From assembly GCA_041166385.1 (NCBI GenBank), contig JBEEFW010000029.1, positions 18,450-82,449 of the forward strand: DNA of 64,000 bases, read 5' to 3'. Source of the stretch: DASUCS01 sp041166385 (GTDB lineage Bacteria; Actinomycetota; Acidimicrobiia; Acidimicrobiales; JACDCH01). The notes under the pieces were generated by a model, which was not told the origin of the DNA, made no database searches, and was given only the letters and a program-made list of their open reading frames with translations. How positions within the stretch are numbered: position 1 is the first letter of the stretch; every line of letters begins with the position of its first letter. This document shows, piece by piece, positions 51,197 to 59,047 of this stretch. Both the position numbers and the translations under genes were made by a program.

Positions 51197-51679
51197 CTAG
51201 AGGTAGGTGCCGGGGCGTTCGGTGCCGTCGGGCATCGGGCCCGAGGGCAGTTGGCGGCGCATGTCTTCGAGTTGCTGGCGAGCCTGCATCTGCTGCGCGA
51301 ACAACGTGGCCTGGATGCCGTGGAAGAGTCCTTCGAGCCACCCCACGAGCTGCGCCTGCGCCACTCGCAGTTCGGCTTCCGTCGGCGTGCCGTTGCCCAG
51401 GAACGGGGGCGCCAACCGGTGCAGCTCGTCTTGCAAGTCAGGCGAGAGCGCCTCTGACAGCTCCTTCACGGAGGTGTCGTAGATCGATGCGAGTCGGTCG
51501 CGGCTGGCGTCGTCGAGCGGCGCCGCGCGCACCTCGTCGAGCAGTTGCTTGATCATCGACCCGATCCGCATGACCTTCGCGGGCTGCTCGACGGACTCAC
51601 GATTGGTGCCATCGCCTCCCGTCGCCGGCGGGGGCATGACTTCGGGACGCTCGATGACGGGCTCGGTCGGATCGGACAT
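51197..51679 (-). CDS. bpa: Bacterial proteasome activator
   Basis: Bpa forms a ring that opens the 20S proteasome independently of ATP. From ATG 51679 the product is 160 aa. The core EQPAKVMRIGSMIKQLLDEVRAAPLD and LRVAQAQLVGWLEGLFHGIQ..LFAQQM closely matches mycobacterial Rv3780 from memory. The protein ends in GTYL, close to the GQYL tail that docks into the proteasome. This implies a proteasome elsewhere in the genome. It lies just upstream of dnaE. Confidence 0.93.
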   Translation of the reverse strand: MSDPTEPVIERPEVMPPPATGGDGTNRESVEQPAKVMRIGSMIKQLLDEVRAAPLDDASRDRLASIYDTSVKELSEALSPDLQDELHRLAPPFLGNGTPTEAELRVAQAQLVGWLEGLFHGIQATLFAQQMQARQQLEDMRRQLPSGPMPDGTERPGTYL

Positions 51680-51689
51680 GAGGCGAGTC

Positions 51690-52805
51690 TTACCCACGAC
51701 CGACGAGAAGTGGCACCCAGAGCTCAGCCGACGTCGCCGACCCGTGCCGGCCGATCAGGTCGTACGGGCCGGTGTCGGTCGGCTCGATGAATGCCACGTC
51801 GGTCCGGGCCACGAGAGCGACATCGCCCAACCGTGACGATGCTTCGGCGGAGACCTTGGGCCCGAACCACCCGTCCTCGATCACCTGCTCGCGGGTGACG
51901 ATCCAGGCGTCGTCGCCGTGGCACGTCGTGGCGTCGACGAGGAGACCGGCATGCCCGGGCCGGGCATGGAGCCAGCGGAAGCGGCCTTCGCCCGACTGCA
52001 TCGAGACGTGGGCCATCACCTCCGATGCCAGCGGGATCACACGAGGTCCGACCTCCACCTGTCCGTGGTCGGACACGACCACCACCGCGGTGCCGGACGG
52101 CACGGCTTCGAGCACATCGCCGACGAGACGATCGGCCGCGGCGAGCTCGGCGTCGTAGTACTCACCGAGTCCGTACTCGTGCGCCACCTTGTCGATGCCT
52201 TCGTAGTAGCCGTACACGAACGGTTCGGGTCCGCGCATCAGGCGCGCGATGTCGGTGACGAGCGACGACTGCATGCGGTAGCCCGTGAAGCGCGTGCTGT
52301 CGAGGTGCGCCATCGTGAACCCGGTTCGAGCGAACTCGGCGCGGGTGACGACTGGAGGCCGCTGACCGAGGAACGGCAACTGTGTCTGGATCTTCTGCGG
52401 CGGGATCGTCTGGCGGGCGTCGCCTGCCGCGGTGGTCCAGCGCAGGATGTTGAGCACCTCGCCGTGCACGTTGATGCGGTAGCCGACGATGCCGTGCTCC
52501 CCCGGTGGCGTGCCGGTGGCCAGCGACGTGAGTGCCGTCGCGGTCGTGGTGGGCAACACGGTGGCGATCGGCCCGCCCTCCATCGCCGACAGTGTTGGCG
52601 TCAGGTGGCGGCGGGTCTGGAGCTGTTCCCAGCCGAGCCCGTCGAGCAGGAGCAGGACCACCTGGTCGGCCTCGAGCGCGGCGGCCGGCATCCAAGACGG
52701 AGCCGTGTCGGGCCGCTCGAGCAGCACGGGAACCACATTCGAAATGCACGCGCCGCCATAGTCAGGCACCAACGGTGCCGATGCTGCATCCTCGCCCACT
52801 GCCAT
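51690..52805 (-). CDS. Alkaline-phosphatase-superfamily protein (nucleotide pyrophosphatase/PDE-like)
   Basis: About 371 aa from ATG 52805; a TTG at 52820 has TAGGGT six bases upstream and is the alternative. The metal site includes VLLLLDGLGWEQL, the nucleophile Thr region VLPTTTATALTSLATG, YGYYEGIDKVAHE and VVVSDHGQVEVG, as in type I phosphodiesterase/pyrophosphatases. No signal peptide is seen, so it is probably cytosolic. Substrate unknown. It ends 10 bp before bpa begins. Confidence 0.87.
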   Translation of the reverse strand: MAVGEDAASAPLVPDYGGACISNVVPVLLERPDTAPSWMPAAALEADQVVLLLLDGLGWEQLQTRRHLTPTLSAMEGGPIATVLPTTTATALTSLATGTPPGEHGIVGYRINVHGEVLNILRWTTAAGDARQTIPPQKIQTQLPFLGQRPPVVTRAEFARTGFTMAHLDSTRFTGYRMQSSLVTDIARLMRGPEPFVYGYYEGIDKVAHEYGLGEYYDAELAAADRLVGDVLEAVPSGTAVVVVSDHGQVEVGPRVIPLASEVMAHVSMQSGEGRFRWLHARPGHAGLLVDATTCHGDDAWIVTREQVIEDGWFGPKVSAEASSRLGDVALVARTDVAFIEPTDTGPYDLIGRHGSATSAELWVPLLVGRG

Positions 52806-52866
52806 CCTTTCCTGCTGCAAATGCCACCCTACCGGTCGCTACCAACGCGACAGCTACCTCCCGCTC

Positions 52867-52872
52867 TATCGT
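52867..52872 (+). promoter_or_regulatory. Candidate -10 (TATCGT) of the Rrf2 gene
   Basis: TATCGT ends nine bases before the ATG at 52882. No ribosome binding site intervenes. Confidence 0.4.
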
Positions 52873-52881
52873 TCAGCCGCC

Positions 52882-53325
52882 ATGAAGGTCTCGACCAGGG
52901 GCGACTACGCCTGCCGTGCACTGCTCTCGCTGGCCTTGCAGAGCGACGGCATCGCGCCGACCTCGGTGCGGGACATCGCCGAACGCACAGGGCTGCCGCA
53001 GCCCTACCTCGAGCAGATCCTGCTCGCGTTGAAGGGCGCGGGGATCGTGCGCTCCAAGCGGGGTGTCGGTGGGGGCTACGTCCTCTCTCGGGAGCCAGCG
53101 CTCATCACGCTCGGCGACATCGTGAGCGCGGTCGACGGCCCGATCGTTGTCGGCGACTTCGGTGAGCCCCACCAGAACGGCGCCTGCGACCACGAGGGCC
53201 AGTGCGTCTTGCTCGCGGTGTGGGCGGGGGTCGGCGACGAGATGCGGAGGCTGCTCGACGGCCTCACGCTGGCCGACGTGGCGGCTATGGCTCGAGGCGA
53301 GAAGCCGTGGCCCGCAGCTGACTGA
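52882..53325 (+). CDS. Rrf2-family transcriptional regulator
   Basis: The 147-aa protein has the Rrf2 winged helix (MKVSTRGDYACRALLSLAL, SVRDIAERTGLPQPYLEQIL, IVRSKRGVGGGYVLSR) and a sensor region with Cys-x5-Cys (CDHEGQC) followed by VWAGVGDEM. Rrf2 members of this type may hold an Fe-S cluster and sense iron, redox or NO. Only two of the three IscR-type cysteines are present. Its last 41 bp overlap rluD. Confidence 0.92.
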   Translation: MKVSTRGDYACRALLSLALQSDGIAPTSVRDIAERTGLPQPYLEQILLALKGAGIVRSKRGVGGGYVLSREPALITLGDIVSAVDGPIVVGDFGEPHQNGACDHEGQCVLLAVWAGVGDEMRRLLDGLTLADVAAMARGEKPWPAAD

Positions 53326-54220
53326 GCATCGCGTCGAGCTCCGCCGGCAATGCAGCATCGAACACGACGCGCTTCCCTGAGGCGGGATGATCGAGCTCGA
53401 GATGCTCGGCATGTAGGAAGAACCGGGACAGGGCGTTAAACGGTTCGCGGTGACCGCCGTACCTCCGATCGCCCACCACGGGATGACCGATCGTCTGGAG
53501 ATGGACGCGGATCTGGTGCGTGCGTCCAGTGTCCAATGTGCACCGCAGGAGCGCGAGCGGCGCGGGATCGCCGTAGGTCTCCACGACTTCGTACGTCGTC
53601 CTGGCTTCGCGGCCGCGTGCGGACACCGCCATCCGCGTCGGCGTGCGCGCCGAACGGCCGATCGGCGCGTCGATCATTCCTCGCGGTGCATCGGGCTGTC
53701 CCCACACAAGGGCGAGGTACCGGCGTGTCACCGCGTGCGCGGTGATCTGCGCGGACAAGTCCAGGAACCCACGCTCAGACCTCGCGACGACGAGGAGACC
53801 GGACGTGTCCTTGTCGATGCGATGCACGATGCCGGGACGCGCCGGATCACCGATCGAGCCGATCTCGGGGTACCGCGCCAGTAGACCTTGCACCAACGTG
53901 CCGGTGCGATTCCCCGCCCCCGGATGCACGACGAGTCCTGCCGGCTTGTCGACGACGATGAGATCCTCGTCCTCGTGAACGATCGTCACGTCGATGGTGC
54001 CATCAGCGGCCAGCACCTCGCGTTCCACCGGCGCGTCGAACCGCACCTCGATCACAGAACCTTCAGCGACGCGCACCGACCCCTTGGTTGCAACCACGCC
54101 GTCGATGGTCACGGCGGCGTCCGCGATCAGATCGCTCGCGGCCGCGCGCGTGGTTGCCGTCAGTAACGCGACGATGCGGTCGATCCGCTCTCCGTCCAGT
54201 GCCGAGGGAACGACGGGCAC
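53285..54220 (-). CDS. rluD: RluD-family 23S rRNA pseudouridine synthase
   Basis: From GTG 54220, with GGAGG 7 nt upstream, the product is 311 aa. It has an S4 domain (ERIDRIVALLTATTRAAAS), the RluD catalytic motif HRIDKDTSGLLVVA with the essential Asp, and RTHQIRVHLQTIGHPVVGD. The start is 1 bp after the lspA stop, so it is coupled to lspA. The 3' end overlaps the Rrf2 gene by 41 bp. Confidence 0.95.
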   Translation of the reverse strand: MPVVPSALDGERIDRIVALLTATTRAAASDLIADAAVTIDGVVATKGSVRVAEGSVIEVRFDAPVEREVLAADGTIDVTIVHEDEDLIVVDKPAGLVVHPGAGNRTGTLVQGLLARYPEIGSIGDPARPGIVHRIDKDTSGLLVVARSERGFLDLSAQITAHAVTRRYLALVWGQPDAPRGMIDAPIGRSARTPTRMAVSARGREARTTYEVVETYGDPAPLALLRCTLDTGRTHQIRVHLQTIGHPVVGDRRYGGHREPFNALSRFFLHAEHLELDHPASGKRVVFDAALPAELDAMLSQLRATASRLEP

Positions 54221-54221
54221 C

Positions 54222-54710
54222 TCACTCCTCCCGGGCGGAGGTGAGCACGAGCAGCACGCCACCGATGCTGACCGCCATGTCAGCGACGTTGAAGATCGGC
54301 CACCACTGCAGATCGATGAAGTCGATGACGGCGCCGCCGAGGAAGCCGCTGCCGTCGCGGAAGAGACGATCGACGAGATTCCCCATCGCCCCGCCGAGCA
54401 CCAGGCCGAGGCTGAGCACGCCGAGTCGGGTGTTGAGGCTGCGTCCGACGGCGATGAGCACGATCACAACGACGATCGCGAGGATGGCAATCACACCCCC
54501 GCTCCCGAAGGCCAAGCTGAACGCCGCGCCGCTGTTGCGAGCGAGATGCAAGCGAAGCGTCCAGAAGAGCTCGATGTCTCGCGTCTCGAGCGTGCGCACC
54601 GCCCACGTCTTCGTGAGCTGATCGATCGCGATGACGGCGGCTGCGACGGCCGCGACCAGTCCGGCTCGCTTGCGACCGGCTATCGCCGGCCCAACCCCAT
54701 GCTCTTGCAT
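54222..54710 (-). CDS. lspA: Lipoprotein signal peptidase
   Basis: LspA cleaves prolipoproteins after lipidation, which fits the lipoproteins in this window. From ATG 54710 the product is 162 aa with four TM helices. The two catalytic Asp residues are in GAMGNLVDRLF and FNVADMAV, and the conserved Asn is in LARNSGAAFS. The start lies inside the 3' end of the DksA-like gene (31-bp overlap). Confidence 0.96.
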   Translation of the reverse strand: MQEHGVGPAIAGRKRAGLVAAVAAAVIAIDQLTKTWAVRTLETRDIELFWTLRLHLARNSGAAFSLAFGSGGVIAILAIVVVIVLIAVGRSLNTRLGVLSLGLVLGGAMGNLVDRLFRDGSGFLGGAVIDFIDLQWWPIFNVADMAVSIGGVLLVLTSAREE

Positions 54711-55462
54711 TGCACGCACAGCGCGGCGTACGGAATCGCGCGCAGTCGCTCCTTCGGGATGTTGGACCCGCATTGCTCGCAGACGCCGTACGAGCCTTCG
54801 AGGAGCTTGGCGAGCGCGGCATCGATCTCGTCGACCGCGGCCCGGGCCTGGAACGACAACGCGAGATCGCGCTCACGCTCGACCGCGAGCGTGTCGCCTT
54901 CGCCCGACTCCTCGTCGAACTGCACGTCTCCCGGTTCGCGCTCCGCCGCGAGCTGATCGGCTTCGGCCTGCAGGCTCTCGGCCTGATGGACGTACGTGAG
55001 CCGCTCTTCCTGGAGCGCGGCCTGCTGACCGAGCAGGAACTTGTCGAGCACGACGGGCCCCCGCTTCACGGGCGGCTTCTTCGTCGGATACGTCGCCTGC
55101 ACCGGGCCCAAGCTCTTCGGGATCGTCGCGACCTTGACCGGCGCCGCCTTCGCGGGAGGCGCGGACTTGACTGGTGCCGGGGCGGCCTTCTTCGCGACCG
55201 GCGCCGCCTTCTTCGCGACAGGGGCCGTCTTCCTGGCCGGCGGCGCCTTCTTCGGGGGTGCGGCCTTCTTGGCCACAGGCGCCTTCTTCTTCACGGGAGC
55301 CGCTTTCTTTGCGGGAGCCTTCTTGGCCGGGGCGGCCTTCTTCTTGGCCACTGGCGCCTTCTTGGGCGCGGCCTTCTTGGCGGGCGCAGCCTTCTTCTTC
55401 ACCGGCGTGGCGGCTTTCGTGGTCTTGCGGGGCGCGCTCGCGCGCCCTGTTGCTTTGGGCAT
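54680..55462 (-). CDS. DksA/TraR zinc-finger protein with histone-like N-terminal tail
   Basis: The 260-aa protein opens with about 120 residues of Lys/Ala/Pro repeats (KKAAPAKKAAP type), similar to the HupB tail. A coiled-coil region with a DE-rich stretch (QFDEESGEGDTLAVERERDLALS) follows, then the DksA zinc finger CEQC (228-231) ... CVQC (249-252). DksA-type proteins act in the RNA polymerase secondary channel. The basic tail could add DNA binding. It is preceded by a good promoter and GGGGAGG. Confidence 0.9.
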   Translation of the reverse strand: MPKATGRASAPRKTTKAATPVKKKAAPAKKAAPKKAPVAKKKAAPAKKAPAKKAAPVKKKAPVAKKAAPPKKAPPARKTAPVAKKAAPVAKKAAPAPVKSAPPAKAAPVKVATIPKSLGPVQATYPTKKPPVKRGPVVLDKFLLGQQAALQEERLTYVHQAESLQAEADQLAAEREPGDVQFDEESGEGDTLAVERERDLALSFQARAAVDEIDAALAKLLEGSYGVCEQCGSNIPKERLRAIPYAALCVQCKSMGLGRR

Positions 55463-55495
55463 CAGCTGCCTCCCCGGGCCGCCAAAAGGTGCTGG

Positions 55496-55524
55496 AGTGT
55501 AAAGGGGAAGTTGGGGCGATTCAA
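55496..55524 (-). promoter_or_regulatory. Sigma-70-type promoter of the DksA-like gene
   Basis: On the minus strand TTGAAT (55524-55519) and TACACT (55501-55496) are separated by exactly 17 bp. A leader with GGGGAGG 6 nt before the ATG follows. This is the clearest -35/-10 pair in the window. Confidence 0.6.
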
Positions 55525-55539
55525 CCTGGTATCACGCGA

Positions 55540-55896
55540 TTACGTCGCGCGCCACTTGTCACGATCAGCCGGGCCAGGCCCGCTGGTGCTCTCCGCCACG
55601 AGGTCGTCGAGGCGGTGAGCGAAGGCCTCGAGGTCGTCGACGGTGAGGCGGAAACGCTTCGTGCGGCTCTTCTCGCCAGCAGTGATCGAGACGGCCCCGG
55701 CGGCCACGCCGAACACCTCGGCCAACACCTTCGCCAGTGCGTCGTTGGCGCGACCGTGCTCCGGAGGAACGGCGACTCGGATCTTCAACGCATCGCCGTG
55801 ACGCCCGGTGATCTGCGTTCGTCCCGCTCCCGGCTGTGCGTGCACGTTCAGTTCGACCGAGCCGTCGTCCTGCACCGTGTAGAGCGTCGATTGCAT
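55540..55896 (-). CDS. DUF167/YggU-family protein
   Basis: From ATG 55896 the product is 118 aa. The DUF167 core is evident: LNVHAQPGAGRTQITGRHGDALKIRVAVPPEHGRANDALAKVLAEV and ITAGEKSRTKRFRL. Function is unknown, though the family is conserved and often lies near division genes. It is divergent from ileS with a 37-bp gap. Confidence 0.9.
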   Translation of the reverse strand: MQSTLYTVQDDGSVELNVHAQPGAGRTQITGRHGDALKIRVAVPPEHGRANDALAKVLAEVFGVAAGAVSITAGEKSRTKRFRLTVDDLEAFAHRLDDLVAESTSGPGPADRDKWRAT

Positions 55897-55921
55897 GAGG
55901 GGATGAAACCTAGTCCCCACG

Positions 55922-55927
55922 TAACCT
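55922..55927 (+). promoter_or_regulatory. Candidate -10 (TAACCT) of ileS
   Basis: TAACCT ends six bases before the ileS ATG. With only 37 bp to the divergent gene there is no room for the T-box leader often found before actinobacterial ileS. Confidence 0.45.
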
Positions 55928-55933
55928 GGTCGG

Positions 55934-58900
55934 ATGCCGTCCGAGCGCTATCCCGACGTCGATCAACACCCGAAATTCCCCGACATCGAGCGCTCGATCA
56001 TCGCCACGTGGCAGGAAGAACACACCTTCGAACGGTCGGTGGAGCAACGCCCGGCCGACGACGAGTTCGTCTTCTACGACGGTCCGCCGTTCGCCAACGG
56101 TCCGATCCACTACGGGCACCTCCTGACGGGCTTCGTGAAGGACGCCGTGCCCCGCTACCGCACGATGCGCGGCCAACGCGTCGAGCGCCGCTTCGGGTGG
56201 GACTGCCACGGCCTGCCGATCGAGATGCAGGCGGAGAAGGAACTCGGGGTCACCGGCCGGGTCGCCATCGAAGCGTTCGGCGTCGACAAGTTCAACGCGC
56301 ACTGCCGTTCGATCGTCGGCACCACGGCCGATGCGTGGCGCGAGTCCGTCACGCGCCAGGCCCGCTGGGTCGACATGGACAACGACTACAAGACCATGGA
56401 CCTCACGTTCATGGAGTCCGTGATGTGGGCGCAGAAGCAGCTCTACGACAAGGGACTGCTCTACGAGGGTTACCGCGTACTCCCCTACTGCTGGGAGTGC
56501 GAGACGCCGCTCTCGAACTTCGAGACGCGCATGGACGACGCCTATCGCGATCGGCAGGATCCGGCGGTGACCGTGTGGTTCGAGCTCGACGACGGCAAAC
56601 GGCTGCTCGTATGGACCACCACGCCGTGGACCTTGCCCTCCAACTTGGCGATCGCGGTCGGCCCCGACATCGAGTACGCGGAGTACACGGATGCCGACGG
56701 TCACGAGTACGTGCTGGCGGAGACAAGAGCTGGCGCGTACGAGAAGGAGCTCGCGAACGCGGAACGCACGGGTGTCGTGCGAGGACGCGACCTCGTCGGG
56801 CGCCACTACACGCCGATGTTCCCGTACTTTGCCGACACGCCGAACGCCTTCGTGGTGCTCGCCGGCGACTTCGTCACGACCGAGGACGGCACCGGCGTCG
56901 TGCACATGGCCCCGGGCTTCGGCGAGGACGACCAACGCGTCTGCGAAGCGGCGGGTATCCCGCTCGTCGTGCCCGTCGACGAGCAGGGCCGCTTCACCAC
57001 CGAGGTCCCGGACTACGCCGGTCTACAGGTGTTCAAGGCCAACGGCGAGATCGTGCGCGATCTCAAGGACAAGGGCGTCATCGTCCGGCACGACAGCTAC
57101 GTCCACAGCTATCCGCACTGCTGGCGCACCGACACCCCGCTGATCTACAAGGCCGTGTCCAGCTGGTTCGTCAAGGTCACCGCGATCAAGGACCGCATGC
57201 TCGAGCTCAACCAGGAGATCACCTGGGTACCGGAGCACGTGCGGGATGGCTCGTTCGGCAAGTGGCTGGAAGGCGCACGCGATTGGTCGATCAGCCGCAA
57301 CCGCTTCTGGGGGTCACCGCTTCCGATCTGGAAGAGCGACGATCCCGCGTACCCACGCATCGATGTGTACGGGGGCCTCGACGAGCTCGAGCGCGACTTC
57401 GGCGTGCGACCGACCGACTTGCATCGACCGATGATCGACGAGCTCGTCCGGCCGAACCCCGACGATCCGACAGGCACGTCGATGATGCGGCGCATCCCCG
57501 ACGTCCTCGACTGTTGGTTCGAGTCGGGGTCCATGCCCTTCGCACAGGTCCACTACCCGTTCGAGAACAACGACTGGTTCGAGTCGCACTTTCCGGGCGA
57601 CTTCATCGTCGAGTACATCGGGCAAACGCGCGGTTGGTTCTACACAATGCACGTCCTCGCAACCGCGCTGTTCGACAAGCCGGCCTTCTCGACGTGTGTG
57701 GTGCACGGCATCTTGTTGGGCGACGACGGGCAGAAGCTGTCGAAGCGACTGCGCAACTATCCCGACCCCGGCGAGGTGTTCGACCACGCGGGCTCCGACG
57801 CGATGCGCTGGGCGATGCTGTCGTCGGCGGTGCTCCGCGGCGGCGACATCGCCGTCGACAGCCGCACGATGGACGAGTCCGTGCGTCACGTGCTCATGCC
57901 GATCTGGAACGCGTGGTACTTCCTGTCGCTCTACGCCAACGCGGCCGGGATCAAAGGCACCACGATCCGCTCCGCCGAACACGTGCTCGATCGCTACGCG
58001 CTGGCCAAGGTGCGGCAGCTCGCAGACGACGTCACCAGCAAGCTCGAGGTGTACGACCTCTCAGGCGCATGCGCGTCGGTCCTCGGGTTCCTCGACTCGC
58101 TCAACAACTGGTACATCCGCCGGAGCCGCGACCGCTTCTGGGCGGGTGATCCCGACGCGGTGAACACGCTGCACACCGTGCTGTCGACGTTGTGCCGGCT
58201 CTCGGCGCCGCTCCTGCCGCTCACCACCGATGCGGTGTACCGCGAGCTCGAGGGCACCGACTCCGTGCATCTCGAACGGTGGCCCACGTCCGACGAGCTC
58301 CCACTCGATGCCGATCCCGCGCTGGTCGCCGCGATGGATGAAGCCCGGGATGTGTGCTCTGCGGCCGCGTCGATCCGCAAGGCGCGAGGGCTGGCCAACC
58401 GTCAGCCACTGGCCCGTCTCGTCGTCGCCTCACCACACGCTGCGTCGCTACAACCGTTCGCGGAGCTGATCCAAGACGAAGCCAACGTCAAGGCAGTCGA
58501 GCTCACGACGGATGTCGCCACCGCCGGCGACTTCGTCCTCCAAGTCGTGCCCGCCGTGCTCGGCCCACGGGTCGGCAAGGACGTACAGAGGATCATCGCG
58601 GCGGTGAAGGCGGGCGACTGGTCCCGTGACGGCGACACCGTCGTCGCGGGCGACCGGGAGCTGCAGCCCGACGAATTCACGCTGCGCCTCGTGCCGCGCG
58701 ACGAGACCTCCTCGGCGGCCCTGCCGGGCAATGTCGGCGTGGTGGCGCTGGATCTGACGATCACACCGGAGCTCGCCGCGGAAGGCATTGCCCGCGCCAT
58801 CGTCCGAGGCGTCAACGAAGCGCGGCGCAGGGACCGCCTGCACGTCACCGACCGCATCCATCTGGTGCTCGATCCCGAGCACCACGACGACGTTCGGGCC

Positions 58901-59047
58901 GCGATCGAACGACACAAGAGCTACATCGCGGCCGAGACGCTCGCGGTCGACGTCGTGATCGCGGACACGCGGCTCGTCGACGCGCACCGCCTCGAGTTAG
59001 CGGGCGGCCACGCCGTCTACGCCGGCCTGTCAGTGCGAAAGAACTAG
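55934..59047 (+). CDS. ileS: Isoleucyl-tRNA synthetase (eukaryote-like type)
   Basis: The 1037-aa class I synthetase has HYGH (residues 59-62) as the HIGH motif and KLSKR (601-605) in DGQKLSKRLRNYPDP as the KMSKS motif. The extended KRLxNYPDP form and the length are typical of the eukaryote-like IleRS group (type 2). The CP1 editing domain has WTTTPWTLPSNLA. Members of this group are generally insensitive to mupirocin. Its stop overlaps the next gene's stop at a CTAG. Confidence 0.96.
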   Translation: MPSERYPDVDQHPKFPDIERSIIATWQEEHTFERSVEQRPADDEFVFYDGPPFANGPIHYGHLLTGFVKDAVPRYRTMRGQRVERRFGWDCHGLPIEMQAEKELGVTGRVAIEAFGVDKFNAHCRSIVGTTADAWRESVTRQARWVDMDNDYKTMDLTFMESVMWAQKQLYDKGLLYEGYRVLPYCWECETPLSNFETRMDDAYRDRQDPAVTVWFELDDGKRLLVWTTTPWTLPSNLAIAVGPDIEYAEYTDADGHEYVLAETRAGAYEKELANAERTGVVRGRDLVGRHYTPMFPYFADTPNAFVVLAGDFVTTEDGTGVVHMAPGFGEDDQRVCEAAGIPLVVPVDEQGRFTTEVPDYAGLQVFKANGEIVRDLKDKGVIVRHDSYVHSYPHCWRTDTPLIYKAVSSWFVKVTAIKDRMLELNQEITWVPEHVRDGSFGKWLEGARDWSISRNRFWGSPLPIWKSDDPAYPRIDVYGGLDELERDFGVRPTDLHRPMIDELVRPNPDDPTGTSMMRRIPDVLDCWFESGSMPFAQVHYPFENNDWFESHFPGDFIVEYIGQTRGWFYTMHVLATALFDKPAFSTCVVHGILLGDDGQKLSKRLRNYPDPGEVFDHAGSDAMRWAMLSSAVLRGGDIAVDSRTMDESVRHVLMPIWNAWYFLSLYANAAGIKGTTIRSAEHVLDRYALAKVRQLADDVTSKLEVYDLSGACASVLGFLDSLNNWYIRRSRDRFWAGDPDAVNTLHTVLSTLCRLSAPLLPLTTDAVYRELEGTDSVHLERWPTSDELPLDADPALVAAMDEARDVCSAAASIRKARGLANRQPLARLVVASPHAASLQPFAELIQDEANVKAVELTTDVATAGDFVLQVVPAVLGPRVGKDVQRIIAAVKAGDWSRDGDTVVAGDRELQPDEFTLRLVPRDETSSAALPGNVGVVALDLTITPELAAEGIARAIVRGVNEARRRDRLHVTDRIHLVLDPEHHDDVRAAIERHKSYIAAETLAVDVVIADTRLVDAHRLELAGGHAVYAGLSVRKN

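Noticed and set aside
55897..55933. T-box riboswitch upstream of ileS
   Set aside because: The gap to the divergent gene is 37 bp, too short for a T-box, and a -10 like hexamer sits right before the ATG.
55174..58149. Long plus-strand frame (over 990 codons) across the DksA-like gene and ileS
   Set aside because: It is Arg/Pro/Ser-rich and out of phase with both real genes, as expected from GC-rich codon bias.
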